Assembly (NCBI GenBank): GCA_963779225.1
Contig: CAVZWW010000001.1
Span: 1-64,000, forward strand
Direction of reading: 5' to 3'
Length of the DNA: 64,000 nt
Source: CAVPCZ01 sp963779225
GTDB lineage: Bacteria; Bacteroidota; Ignavibacteria; UBA10030; UBA6906
Shown here one piece after another: positions 1 through 7,713 of the stretch. Position 1 is the stretch's first letter. Every line of letters begins with the position of its first letter. Under the pieces are notes generated by a model. It had not been told where the DNA came from, did no database searches, and saw only the letters and a program-made list of their open reading frames with translations. The translations under genes and the position numbers were made by a program.

Positions 1-54
1 ACTGTAACGCACGCTGGAAAGCGGCGTGCGAATGCAGAATGTAAAGAGAAGAGA

Positions 55-90
55 GAAAAAAAGCGCCTGACGGGAGACCGTTGGGCGCTT
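55..90 (-). terminator. Rho-independent terminator of the leftmost minus-strand gene
   Basis: Read on the minus strand, arms AAGCGCC and GGCGCTT (84-90 and 61-67) enclose a second inner stem (ACGG/CCGT) and are followed by a run of T. It lies about 70 bases beyond the stop of the frameshifted gene that ends at 158, so it probably ends that transcript. Confidence 0.7.
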
Positions 91-157
91 GTGTTTACCG
101 CCGGGCCGGGGGCGCCGTGTGGCGATGGTATCCGCTTCCGGCGCCGTTCCACCTTCG

Positions 158-2039
158 CTACCCCTGCCGGCGATGATACAACCGATGCACCTCCAGTTGA
201 TGCTTCAGTGTGATTGCCACCTTTTTCTTCAATTGATCGATAAGATCCGGGCCCAGGATGAAGATGTCCTCTTCCTCTTTGGTCGGCGCCGTGAGCACAA
301 GAGGCACCCGGCTCGTCTCCAGCAACCGGATCAGTTCATTGGTGTTGTCGATGTCGTGCCGGGTAACGATCTGGATCTCCCGGAGCTTCTGATCGCCGTC
401 CATGGGATAGATGTTCTGTTCCACTGGCGGCTGCGAGTAGTCCGACCGGTCCAGAATGTCCTGATACTGGATGGTGTAGAGCGCGTTACGATAGAAGCAG
501 ATCAGCGTCCGCAGCCTGTTCTGCAACAGAGCCCAACGGTCGTCCGGCGACTTTGTCACGTTGCCGAGATCGTCGATGGCGGACTGCAGCAGGGTGATCG
601 CCTGAGTGAACTGGTTGCCGGCGAGCATCGATCCGGAGAAGTCGTTGATCACTTCGAATCCCTGCAGGTTCATCAGGTCCGCCGCTTCTTCCTCCGAATT
701 GGCCTGGAACTGGTACTTGCGGTAGTAGTCCTTCTCTTCCGGCGTCAGCTCCATGGGGAACGGCACCAGCGGACGGGTGATCCAGCGCTGGTTGACGGTG
801 CCGACGAGCATGACCGGATCGCCGGAAATATTCTGTATCAGCAGGGCGGCGCGGCTGATCTTGTCCCACGCCTGCATCACATGATGTGCACCTTCTGGAC
901 CGGCGAAGTGTTCCGCCGTCCGCAGAATATTCTGCATGCGACCGATCATGGTCGTGGCAGGATTGTTGCGGAATTGACGCACCAGTTCGAAGTACTCCGG
1001 TGCATTGAACTCATCCATCATGAACGTCCGGTTGGTCGTCTGGTCGCCCCAGGCGTCCTGCAACTGCTCCGCGACCCGGAAGACATGCGGGATACCCAAG
1101 CACAGGACCCACGCCGGAATCATAGAAATTGTAGCCGATAGTGCGTGTCGGCACCGATTCATCTCTGGTTTTGAAATTGAGTGCCTGCCCGGGTTTCAGT
1201 AACGGGATCACCGACGCCACTTCGGCCTGCGAGATATAGCCGGAGCCATAGTTCATGGAGACCTCGGCCTGCAGGCCGGCATCCCTGGCGCCGTCCTGTA
1301 TCGTCGACATGAATCCGACGACGCGGTCGGCATACGATCGTTTTTCGCACCATGACGGACCGTTCTGGCCGGGATAGAGGCTGACGCTCCAGCAGATGCC
1401 GCCGCCGGAATCGTTGGTCAGCAGGGAAAAGACCTCAATGGGCGCCTGGCGGCACAGCTCCGCCACCGCTTTGCGGTACATGGCCAGCACTTCCGGCTGG
1501 TCGATACAGGGCGCATAGTAGGTATGGCGTGCGCGTCGCGGATGCTCGCAGCGCGGACCGCGCCAATCCGGATGAGCCTGATACACCGCTTCCGGCAGCC
1601 ACGCCGGCTCTTTGCCAAAGAACGCCGCTTTCAATCCCAGCTCTTTCAGTATGGCGCATCGTTCCTTCACGATCTGCAGATTCTTCTTCGCATAGTCGGC
1701 AGGCAGGAATGGCTTCAATTCCTCCGGCACCACCACTTTGAATATCGATGTGACGAGCATACCCCAAGTGGGATACGGATCGTTCAGATCCAGTTCCCAC
1801 TGCCATCGGCTTTTCGGCAGGTCGCTGATCGCCACGTGGGTGGCACCCAGTTCGGCCGCCTGCGTGGCCAATCGACGGAACTCCTCCATACTGTTGGTAG
1901 GACATGTAAAGATCACCTTCTGCTTCGAATCCATTCTCATGGCTCCTTGATTATTGTCTTCTGCCACAACGGAAAGCGGGAACAACAGACACAGAACATA
2001 CAGTGACATTGTGATCATCGAGACTCTTCTTGTCACCAT
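158..2039 (-). pseudogene. Exported TIM-barrel-like (putative glycosidase-like) protein, frameshifted
   Basis: Two overlapping reading frames, 2039 down to about 1097 and about 1095 down to 158, join into one protein of about 626 residues if one base of the CCC run at 1095-1097 (GGG on the coding strand) is removed. The repaired junction reads GPVLGIPHVF. The start at 2039 has a GAAGGAAG Shine-Dalgarno just upstream and opens a signal peptide (VSMITMSLYVLCLLFPLSVVA). The first half has alternating helix and strand stretches that look like a (beta/alpha) barrel (HVAISDLPKSRW, GLKAAFFGKEPAW, EVSMNYGSG); the second half is largely helical. I cannot assign a GH family. The frameshift may be a recent mutation or a sequencing error; codon use on both sides looks alike and the second half is free of stops, which argues against old decay. 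Confidence 0.6.
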
Positions 2040-2074
2040 GATTTCTTCCTTCGATGAGAAGATTGGCCGTCCGA

Positions 2075-2245
2075 TCACAGGAGTCCCTCGTTGTTCAGGA
2101 ACAGGTTTCCCGCCGGGCCCGTCAGTGCACGCGTGGATCCCCCGGGCGGGTTCTCGTTGGATGCCAGCGTGATGACATGGGTGAGGCCGGGTTCCCTCTG
2201 CAGTCCGGCAATGGGTTTACCGGACTCGAGAGATTTGATGCATGG
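2075..2245 (-). pseudogene. N-terminal relic of histidinol-phosphate aminotransferase (hisC-like)
   Basis: A stretch of about 55 codons reads IKSLESGKPIAGLQREPGL followed by THVITLASNENPPGGSTRAL. This follows the N-terminal signature of HisC-type aminotransferases, where a PGKPIEE-RE-G segment precedes LASNENPLGPSPKA. The frame then hits a stop at 2075 and nothing resembling the PLP-binding lysine region follows, so only the amino end survives. It sits 36 bases upstream of the frameshifted gene ending at 158, on the same strand. The resemblance is from memory of the family, not from a search; a chance match is possible but the two blocks occur in the right order and spacing. Confidence 0.45.
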
Positions 2246-2589
2246 AAGAACCGGGGGCTCGTTGCGAGCTGGATCGTTACGCAACAAGATACTCGGAACG
2301 GGGGAGAAACGCAAAGGCAAAAAGGGCCCGCGCTGGCCCCCGAAAATGAGTAGACCCCTCCGGGTTCGAAAGCAGGAGAAATCCTGCGTTCCTCTTGGTG
2401 TGCCTCTCCAGGATTCGCTACGTAGGATAATATGAGCCGATCATGTCACTATCAAGGAATCCCAGGAGTGTGTCAGCAGAGTGACAGGTCGGTGCGTCCA
2501 CGCACGCTCTGATACCCTCTGTGCCGTATGTGTGCCCGGAATGTGCAGAATCCGGCGGTGAGAGCCTGCATAGGCGCACAAAACAAGGC

Positions 2590-2660
2590 GCATTCCACGC
2601 ATTCCGAATGTGTAGGGACTTTTCAAGCCTGCAACACGAGTTCGAATCTCGTTGGGTGCA
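2590..2660 (+). pseudogene. tRNA 3'-half remnant (possible attachment-site relic)
   Basis: Positions 2636-2652 form a textbook T arm: ACGAG, loop TTCGAAT, CTCGT. It is followed by a seven-base TGGGTGC acceptor strand and a discriminator A. Upstream, TTTTCAA fits an anticodon loop (TTC, Glu-like), but its stem has mismatches. The D arm has only a five-base loop, and the best 5' acceptor partner (GCATTCC at 2590) needs wobble pairs and one mismatch. The 3' half therefore looks preserved and the 5' half degraded. This is typical of the tRNA end copied by integrases, but no integrase gene is in the window. Confidence 0.35.
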
Positions 2661-2704
2661 CACGGGTTACAGCCGCTGCAGTCCGCCAGCAATGCGCGAT
2701 CTGA

Positions 2705-2750
2705 AATTAACTGAGGCAGAAATTGACTGAGGCAGAAATTAACTGAGGCA
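2705..2750. repeat. 16-bp tandem repeat, about 2.9 copies
   Basis: The unit AATTAACTGAGGCAGA occurs at 2705-2720, 2721-2736 (one change, A to G) and 2737-2750 (truncated). It is intergenic and has no evident function. Confidence 0.8.
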
Positions 2751-3056
2751 AATCGCATGGTTGACTTTGGATCCAGCCCGCCGTATATTGCCGCCAAACC
2801 GTTGGTCCATCGTGCCGGAAGAATTCTACACGCCAGTGTAGGTTTCCTGTGATCGGCAGAGTTGTTCCCCCCCATGAAATCCTCGAGAAACTCGGCAACG
2901 GCGGCATAGGTGATTTTTGCGAAGCCGAGGACATGAAGCTCACACCGACCGTCGTCCTGAGGTCCCGCCCGGAGATTGAATATCCAAGAGCGCGGGCGCG
3001 CTGCTTTGTTCAAGAAGTCCAGCCACCTTTCCAATCACATCCCCATGAGGTTTCCG

Positions 3057-3812
3057 ATGCGTAGCTGCGTAGGAATCTTGGTGACCGTGTGGATGCTGGT
3101 TTCAGCACCTTCCGGAGGATACGCCCAGGATCCTTTCTTCGATGCCATCACTCGAGACGTCGTGATGCGCATGGCACTCACGGCTGATTCGATCAATGGA
3201 AGCGACAATGCTTCCAACTTGATCCCCAAGGGATCGATCGTCGTATATCTCACCAAAGAAGGTCGATATGGCAAGTTCAAGGTCTTGCGCTACGGCTACA
3301 TTCTTTGGCTGAGGATCATTACGTATGCAGCCGACGGGTCGGTTCACTTCTTTGCCGATAGCGTGTCAATCGATGGGACGTGTTTTTGCGATCTCGATTC
3401 CACCAAACAATGCAATAGCGGTCCTCGGAGTGATTTCAAGTGGGACATACGAACAGATACCGACCGCGCCATTGAGCCACGGAATGGCGCGAAGTATGCT
3501 GTCTATCACACAGCGACGACGGTGGACCATCCCGTTGGTGATGTGCCCCAGTCGATGACCCTCCACCAGAATTACCCCAACCCCTTCAACCCATCGACCA
3601 CCATCCGCTACGGCCTGCCCAATCGTTCGAACGTGACGCTGTCAGTCTTCAACACTCTTGGCCAGGCGGCTGCAGAGCTGGTGAGTGGCGAACAGGATGC
3701 AGGGTATCACGAGGTCAAGTTCGACGGGAGCGGGCTCTCGAGCGGCGTGTACTTCTACCGGATGCAAGCAGGATCATTCACGGAGACGAAGAAACTCTTA
3801 CTCGTCCGTTAG
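3057..3812 (+). CDS. Secreted protein with type IX secretion C-terminal sorting domain
   Basis: A protein of 251 residues. The start at 3057 is preferred because GAGG lies six bases upstream and the next residues form a clean signal peptide (MRSCVGILVTVWMLVSAPSG, then GYAQ). The middle part (residues about 26-165) has no family I recognise; it contains a CFCDL motif and is rich in beta-type sequence. Residues about 167-251 form the T9SS type A sorting domain: NYPNPFNPSTTIRYGLP, then VFNTLGQ, YHEVKFDGSGLSSGVYFYR and a basic end LLLVR. By family knowledge the protein is exported by Sec and then moved across the outer membrane by T9SS. It stands alone; the next gene is the IS110 transposase on the other strand. 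Confidence 0.8.
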   Translation: MRSCVGILVTVWMLVSAPSGGYAQDPFFDAITRDVVMRMALTADSINGSDNASNLIPKGSIVVYLTKEGRYGKFKVLRYGYILWLRIITYAADGSVHFFADSVSIDGTCFCDLDSTKQCNSGPRSDFKWDIRTDTDRAIEPRNGAKYAVYHTATTVDHPVGDVPQSMTLHQNYPNPFNPSTTIRYGLPNRSNVTLSVFNTLGQAAAELVSGEQDAGYHEVKFDGSGLSSGVYFYRMQAGSFTETKKLLLVR

Positions 3813-4186
3813 TATGGAAACGGCTGGATGTCAAGTTCTTTAGAGCAACGTGGAAACCCACCGTCTTTGACGGTGGTTATGTAAGTCTGGCTATGCCTGG
3901 AAGTAGATTTCATGCAAGACTCGTAACGAAACTCGCCACTCGCGTGTTTTTGCGCGATGCGAGTGTAAAGCCACCGCCTGTGGCGGTGGTGATTTACAAA
4001 ATAGTCTCGAGAGGAGAGCGTTCTTCGACGATCATCAGGCCGGTATGTGCGGGTTCAGCCTGCTGAAGGCCTACCGCATCTTTGCATGTTCGTCCGGAGC
4101 GATCTCCTGCTGAAAACGCGGATTGTGAGCCGCACAACGGAAACGAGGATTCTCCTATCGATGCGTTCCTCTCGGGTAAGTCTGTA
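3813..4186. other. Intergenic region with paired hairpins, next to the IS110 element
   Basis: No gene is visible. It contains two related short hairpins (3858-3876 and 3971-3989) and a longer inverted repeat (3937-3965), listed separately. Positions 4000-4186 lie just downstream of the transposase stop and form one of the two noncoding flanks in which an IS110-type guide (bridge) RNA could lie. Confidence 0.5.
3858..3989. repeat. Pair of related CCACCG(T/C)C hairpins bracketing a third palindrome
   Basis: CCACCGTC-TTT-GACGGTGG at 3858-3876 and CCACCGCC-TGT-GGCGGTGG at 3971-3989 are perfect eight-base stems with three-base loops, 95 bases apart. Between them CACTCGC (3937-3943) pairs with GCGAGTG (3959-3965). 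Short GC-rich hairpins at both ends are typical of IS200/IS605-derived non-autonomous elements. The first could also simply terminate the upstream T9SS gene, which stops at 3812. Confidence 0.5.
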
Positions 4187-5284
4187 TCAGTGCTCAGGTA
4201 CTGCCATGAGGATGGCCCAGACGAAGCCACAGAGTTCACGGGCGACGGCCGTGATGGTCACGTGACGATGTGTGCGTCTATCAAGCCGGAGGAACTTGTT
4301 GACGGGACGAAGCTGGGCGTTCATGGCCATGGCGACGATCTCCGGCCGTTGTCCCTGACGTCGTCGTTTGAGGACAAGGGCAGCACCAGCGTTGTGCCGG
4401 TTGTTCCAGGCGGCTTCGACCAGGAGACGTCGGACGTGGACGTTGCCGGCTTTGGTAATGGAGCCGCGGTACTCTCGATTGCCGGAGGAGTTCTCCGAAG
4501 GGACCAGGCCGAAGTAGGCCATGAGTGCGCGCGGGGATCTGAAGCGTCGCACATCGCCGATCTCCACTAACAGCGTCAGGGCAGTAAGAGTCCTGACGCC
4601 TCTGAGACAGCAGAGTGCTTCCACGGCTTTCCTGTAGTGTGGGAGAGCAGCATAGCGTTCAAGTTCAGCGTCCATAGCCGCCTGCTCTGTCTCCAGGTAA
4701 TCCAAGTGCTGTAGTCCGGCAGCGAGGGTCGTCTGGAGGGGTCCTTGGAGGCTCTGGCACAGTTGAGGTGACCAACTACGGTGCTTTTTGGTCGATGTGC
4801 TCTTGCCTTGCTTGAAGACCAGACCGTGGTTACGCAAGATTCCTGAGATGCGCCGCATGGTGGCTGTGCAGTAGCGGTGATAGGTCTCCCGGAGTCGCAA
4901 AAGCCGCCGGAGTGCCTCCTGGTCCTCATCGGGGACATGCAGGGCAGTGAGATGCCCGCTTCTGTACAGTCGGGCGGGCGTGATGGCATCCACGCGATCG
5001 GTCTTGCGGTGATCGCCAGGCTTTCGGGGAACAAGAGAAGGTGCAATCACCTCTCAGGAAAAGCCGTCGTAAGCAAGAAGACGTTGCAGAACGAAGCCGG
5101 CTCCGGAAGCCTCGTAGCAACTTCTGACGGGTCCTTCTGCCGAGATACGGCGAAAGAGTCGACGTACTTGCATGAGGTCACCCGAGAGCTTCACCACCTC
5201 GGGAGTGTCGCTCTCGGAGGGAAGAATAGCTGCCGTGAGGGAATCGGCATGCACGTCCAGGCCGACAACAGTCTCGTGTACCAT
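4187..5284 (-). pseudogene. IS110-family transposase with an in-frame TGA
   Basis: Reading down from ATG 5284 (AAAGGAGT upstream), one frame of 366 codons is interrupted only by TGA at 5054-5056, in the context GFS-stop-EVIAPSL. The usual family sequence there has a residue, probably Cys (TGC or TGT), so one base change explains it. The N-terminal RuvC-like DEDD domain shows VVGLDVHADS, CYEASGAG and KTDRVDA. The C-terminal Transposase_20 domain shows LRGVRTLTALTLLVEIGD, FGLVPSENSSG and RGSITKAGN with the conserved serine, then RRLLVEAAW. Everything after the stop is intact, so inactivation is recent, or the stop is read through. Elements of this family use a structured RNA from a flanking noncoding region; candidate flanks are 5285-5430 and 4000-4186. 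Element ends were not identified. Confidence 0.8.
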
Positions 5285-5946
5285 GGCTGGACTCCTTTCT
5301 CGTGAACAAAGTGAGTGGACTCGTTCACTCATGTAGCTCTGGTTAGAGAGGCAATCTACCCAATCTATGATGAATGAAGGGCGTCCGGCAGTTTCTAAGC
5401 AATCTGAAATCTGGTTAATAGGTTAGACAAAGGGCTCGGCATTCATCACCGGGCCCTGCGTATTTCAGCTCGATCAGGACGAACTGCCATGGGTCGGGAA
5501 GGATCAGGAGAAAAGGTCCACAAGAAGATGAACGAGTTGCAGGAGTCTGAGAACGACGTTTGGAGCCCGGGGAGCGTGTGACGGGGGGGCTTCAGACTAC
5601 CTTTCCAGCGGAGGAAATGTATGTCGGATCTACACACATGGCCAAAAACTGTACCCCCCCTTGCCATCTCATATCGACTCAGTGCCAAAATCTGGGATTT
5701 TCCAATGGCATGCCATATGATGAATCAAGCAGGACTGTCGTAATCGAGCCTTAGGACGGTCTTTGACACGGGTAGCCTGAGAAGACGGGCGGAAAGACTG
5801 AAAGGGAGCCTCTCTTGACCGAACAGACTGGAGCTTTCTTTGTAGAGCCCTTCCCCTGCGACCCGCTTGATGGCCGATTACGGGACAGGCCAAGCCAGGC
5901 AGGCTACGTCATCGGAACACTCTTTTGCACCTGAAGGGCAACGGTC
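5285..5946. other. Gene-free region between IS110 transposase and RCC1-repeat gene
   Basis: About 660 bases with no convincing gene. Positions 5285-5430, upstream of the transposase on its strand, are a candidate for the IS110 noncoding RNA. A hairpin at 5431-5457 is nearly repeated at 7474-7500. A minus-strand frame at 5446-5688 has no ribosome site or recognisable family and is left out. Confidence 0.45.
5431..5457. repeat. Hairpin repeat, copy 1
   Basis: AGGGCTCGG and CCGGGCCCT flank the nine-base loop CATTCATCA. The same loop and almost the same arms recur at 7474-7500 directly after a gene, so this could be a terminator module or part of a dispersed repeat. Here it follows no gene on the plus strand. 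Confidence 0.5.
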
Positions 5947-7446
5947 ATGGAAACTGGGAAAATCCCGTTTGTTGTTTCATTGGTCCTCAGCCTGATGAAC
6001 ATTTCGGCTTTCCAAGCCGGCGCACAAAGCCTCGCTCTCAGGAGCGATGGAAGCGTCGTTGCATGGGGTGACAACGGAAGCGGTCAATGTGATGTCCCCG
6101 AGGGTCTTGTCAATGTCACCCAGGTTGCGGCTGGAAGTGCACATAGCCTCGCTCTCAGGAGCGATGGAAGTGTCGTTGCCTGGGGTGACAACGGTAGCGG
6201 TCAGTGTGATGTCCCCGAGGGTCTTGTCAATGTCACCCAGGTTGCGGCTGGAAGCGCGCACAGCCTGGCTCTCAGAAGCGATGGAACTGTCGTTGCCTGG
6301 GGTGACAACGAAAGCGGTCAGTGTGATGTGCCCGCAGATCTTTGGAATGTGGTGCAGATCGCCATTGGAAGCGCACATAGCCTGGCTCTCAGAAGCGATG
6401 GAACTGTCGTTGCCTGGGGTGACAACGGTAGCGGTCAGTGTGACGTCCCCGAAGGTCTGCTGAATGTGATTCATATCGCCGCTGGAAGCGCACACAGCCT
6501 CGCTCTCAGGAATGATGGAAGTGTCGTTGCCTGGGGTGACGACGGTAGCAGTCGGTGTGACGTCCCCGAAGGTCTGTCGAATGTCACCCAGGTTGCAGCT
6601 GGAAGCGCACACAGCCTCGCTCGCAGCAGCGATGGAAGTATCGTCGCCTGGGGTGACAACGGAAGCGGTCAGTGTGATGTCCCCGAGGGACTTGTCAATG
6701 TCACTCAGGTTGCGGCTGGAAGCGCACATAGCCTCGCTCTCAGGAATGATGGAAGTGTCGTTGCCTGGGGTGACAACGGAAGCAGTCAGTGTGACGTCCC
6801 CGAAGGTCTGCTGAATGTCACCCAGGTTGCAGCTGGAGGGGCACACGCCCCGCTGCCGATTCAGCTTGGTTCGTTTACCGCGAAGAGTGTCAGCGGAAAG
6901 TACGTTTGCCTTGAATGGACGACGGTGAGTGAAGTCAACAACTATGGCTTCGAAGTACAATGTTCACAGGATGCGCTCAACGATTTCCAAACGCTGCCAA
7001 ACAGCTTCATTGCAGGTCATGGAACGACAATTGAGCCACAGCAGTATTGCTACACTGATGTGACCGTGACGCTCACAACGCGGGCATATCGCCTGAAGCA
7101 GATCGACCTTGACGGTACAGTGCACTTCACCGAACCGATGCGCGTAGAGGTGTTTACTGATATCAAGAACGAGTCCTTACCCACCGGGTTCTCGCTAGGT
7201 CCAAACTACCCCAACCCCTTTAATCCTTCGACGACCATCCGCTACGGCCTGCCCAACAAGTCGCGTGTGACGCTGACCGTTCTTAACACCCTCGGCCAGC
7301 AGGTCACATCGCTCGTCAATAGGGAAGTGGATGCAGGGTATCATGAGGTCAAGTTTGATGGGCATGGGCTTTCGAGCGGGGTGTATTTCTACAGGATTCT
7401 CGCAGGGGACTTCGTTCAGACGCGCAAATTCGTCCTTCTGAAGTGA
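5947..7446 (+). CDS. Secreted seven-repeat RCC1/BLIP-II-like beta-propeller protein with T9SS sorting domain
   Basis: A protein of 499 residues. It opens with a signal peptide (residues 1-28, ending FQAGAQ). Residues 29-301 are seven consecutive 39-residue repeats of the type LALRSDGSVVAWGDNGSGQ then CDVPEGLVNVTQVAAGSAHS. The RCC1/BLIP-II families fold as seven-bladed propellers, so seven repeats suggest one closed propeller. Residues about 302-410 (LGSFTAKSVSGKYVCLEWTT onward) look like the Fn3-like domain common before T9SS tails. Residues about 415-499 are the sorting domain (NYPNPFNPSTTIRYGLPNK, SSGVYFYRI). The role is probably binding at the cell surface or in the medium; the ligand is unknown. 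Repeats are nearly identical in DNA, so assembly collapse or expansion is possible. Confidence 0.85.
   Translation: METGKIPFVVSLVLSLMNISAFQAGAQSLALRSDGSVVAWGDNGSGQCDVPEGLVNVTQVAAGSAHSLALRSDGSVVAWGDNGSGQCDVPEGLVNVTQVAAGSAHSLALRSDGTVVAWGDNESGQCDVPADLWNVVQIAIGSAHSLALRSDGTVVAWGDNGSGQCDVPEGLLNVIHIAAGSAHSLALRNDGSVVAWGDDGSSRCDVPEGLSNVTQVAAGSAHSLARSSDGSIVAWGDNGSGQCDVPEGLVNVTQVAAGSAHSLALRNDGSVVAWGDNGSSQCDVPEGLLNVTQVAAGGAHAPLPIQLGSFTAKSVSGKYVCLEWTTVSEVNNYGFEVQCSQDALNDFQTLPNSFIAGHGTTIEPQQYCYTDVTVTLTTRAYRLKQIDLDGTVHFTEPMRVEVFTDIKNESLPTGFSLGPNYPNPFNPSTTIRYGLPNKSRVTLTVLNTLGQQVTSLVNREVDAGYHEVKFDGHGLSSGVYFYRILAGDFVQTRKFVLLK
6031..6849 (+). repeat. Seven in-frame 117-bp tandem repeats inside the RCC1-like gene
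   Basis: Each unit encodes 39 residues with the core VAWGDNGSGQCDVPEGL. Copies 1, 2 and 6 are the closest; copies 3 (PADLWNVVQIAIG) and 5 (DDGSSRCDVPEGLSN) differ most. High DNA identity points to recent duplication or gene conversion. Confidence 0.95.
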
Positions 7447-7473
7447 CCGCCCCACGATTCGCAAGGTCAACAA

Positions 7474-7500
7474 CGGGCTCGTCATTCATCACCGGGCCCT
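7474..7500 (+). terminator. Hairpin repeat copy 2, probable terminator of the RCC1-like gene
   Basis: CGGGCTCG and CCGGGCCC around the CATTCATCA loop lie 28 bases after the stop codon at 7446. The same hairpin occurs at 5431-5457. There is no long T run, so strength is uncertain. Confidence 0.45.
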
Positions 7501-7713
7501 TCGTGCCTCCGCTCGCTCAGGCCGTACGATGGGCCCCGCGACGTGAAGATCTCCACGCTCAAAGAGATTTCAGTTTGACGAGTCCACGTCGTGATCAGCT
7601 TCTCGTACATATTGATTTTTCCAAGTCTTGCGCGTACCTTGAGAGCAGTTACTCACCTGCCATGGAACCTGGTTCTCTCACCACATAAGTCTCGCACCGG
7701 AAGGGACACCAGA

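Larger units (their letters stand above)
2246..3056. other. Gene-free stretch with tRNA-like and tandem-repeat debris
   Basis: About 800 bases without a convincing gene. It contains a tRNA 3'-half-like sequence near 2615-2660 and a 16-bp tandem repeat at 2705-2750, both listed separately. A long minus-strand frame across 2441-3034 exists, but part of it is the reverse translation of the tRNA-like segment and it has no Shine-Dalgarno sequence or family resemblance, so I do not call it a gene. Confidence 0.5.

Noticed and set aside
2441..3034. 197-codon minus-strand frame
   Set aside because: Contains the reverse translation of a tRNA-like segment (NEIRTRVAGLKSP), a common false gene; no ribosome site.
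4082..4570. Plus-strand frames across the IS110 transposase
   Set aside because: Antisense shadows; the minus strand carries all transposase motifs in order.
5446..5688. 80-codon minus-strand frame beside the IS110
   Set aside because: No start signal, no family; could be an old insertion-sequence scrap but unsupported.
6031..6849. Regular repeats resembling a CRISPR array
   Set aside because: Units are 117 bp, in frame and protein coding, with no spacers.
5977..6960. 327-codon minus-strand frame over the RCC1 repeats
   Set aside because: Mirror of the repeats on the coding strand; the plus strand has the signal peptide, repeats and T9SS tail.
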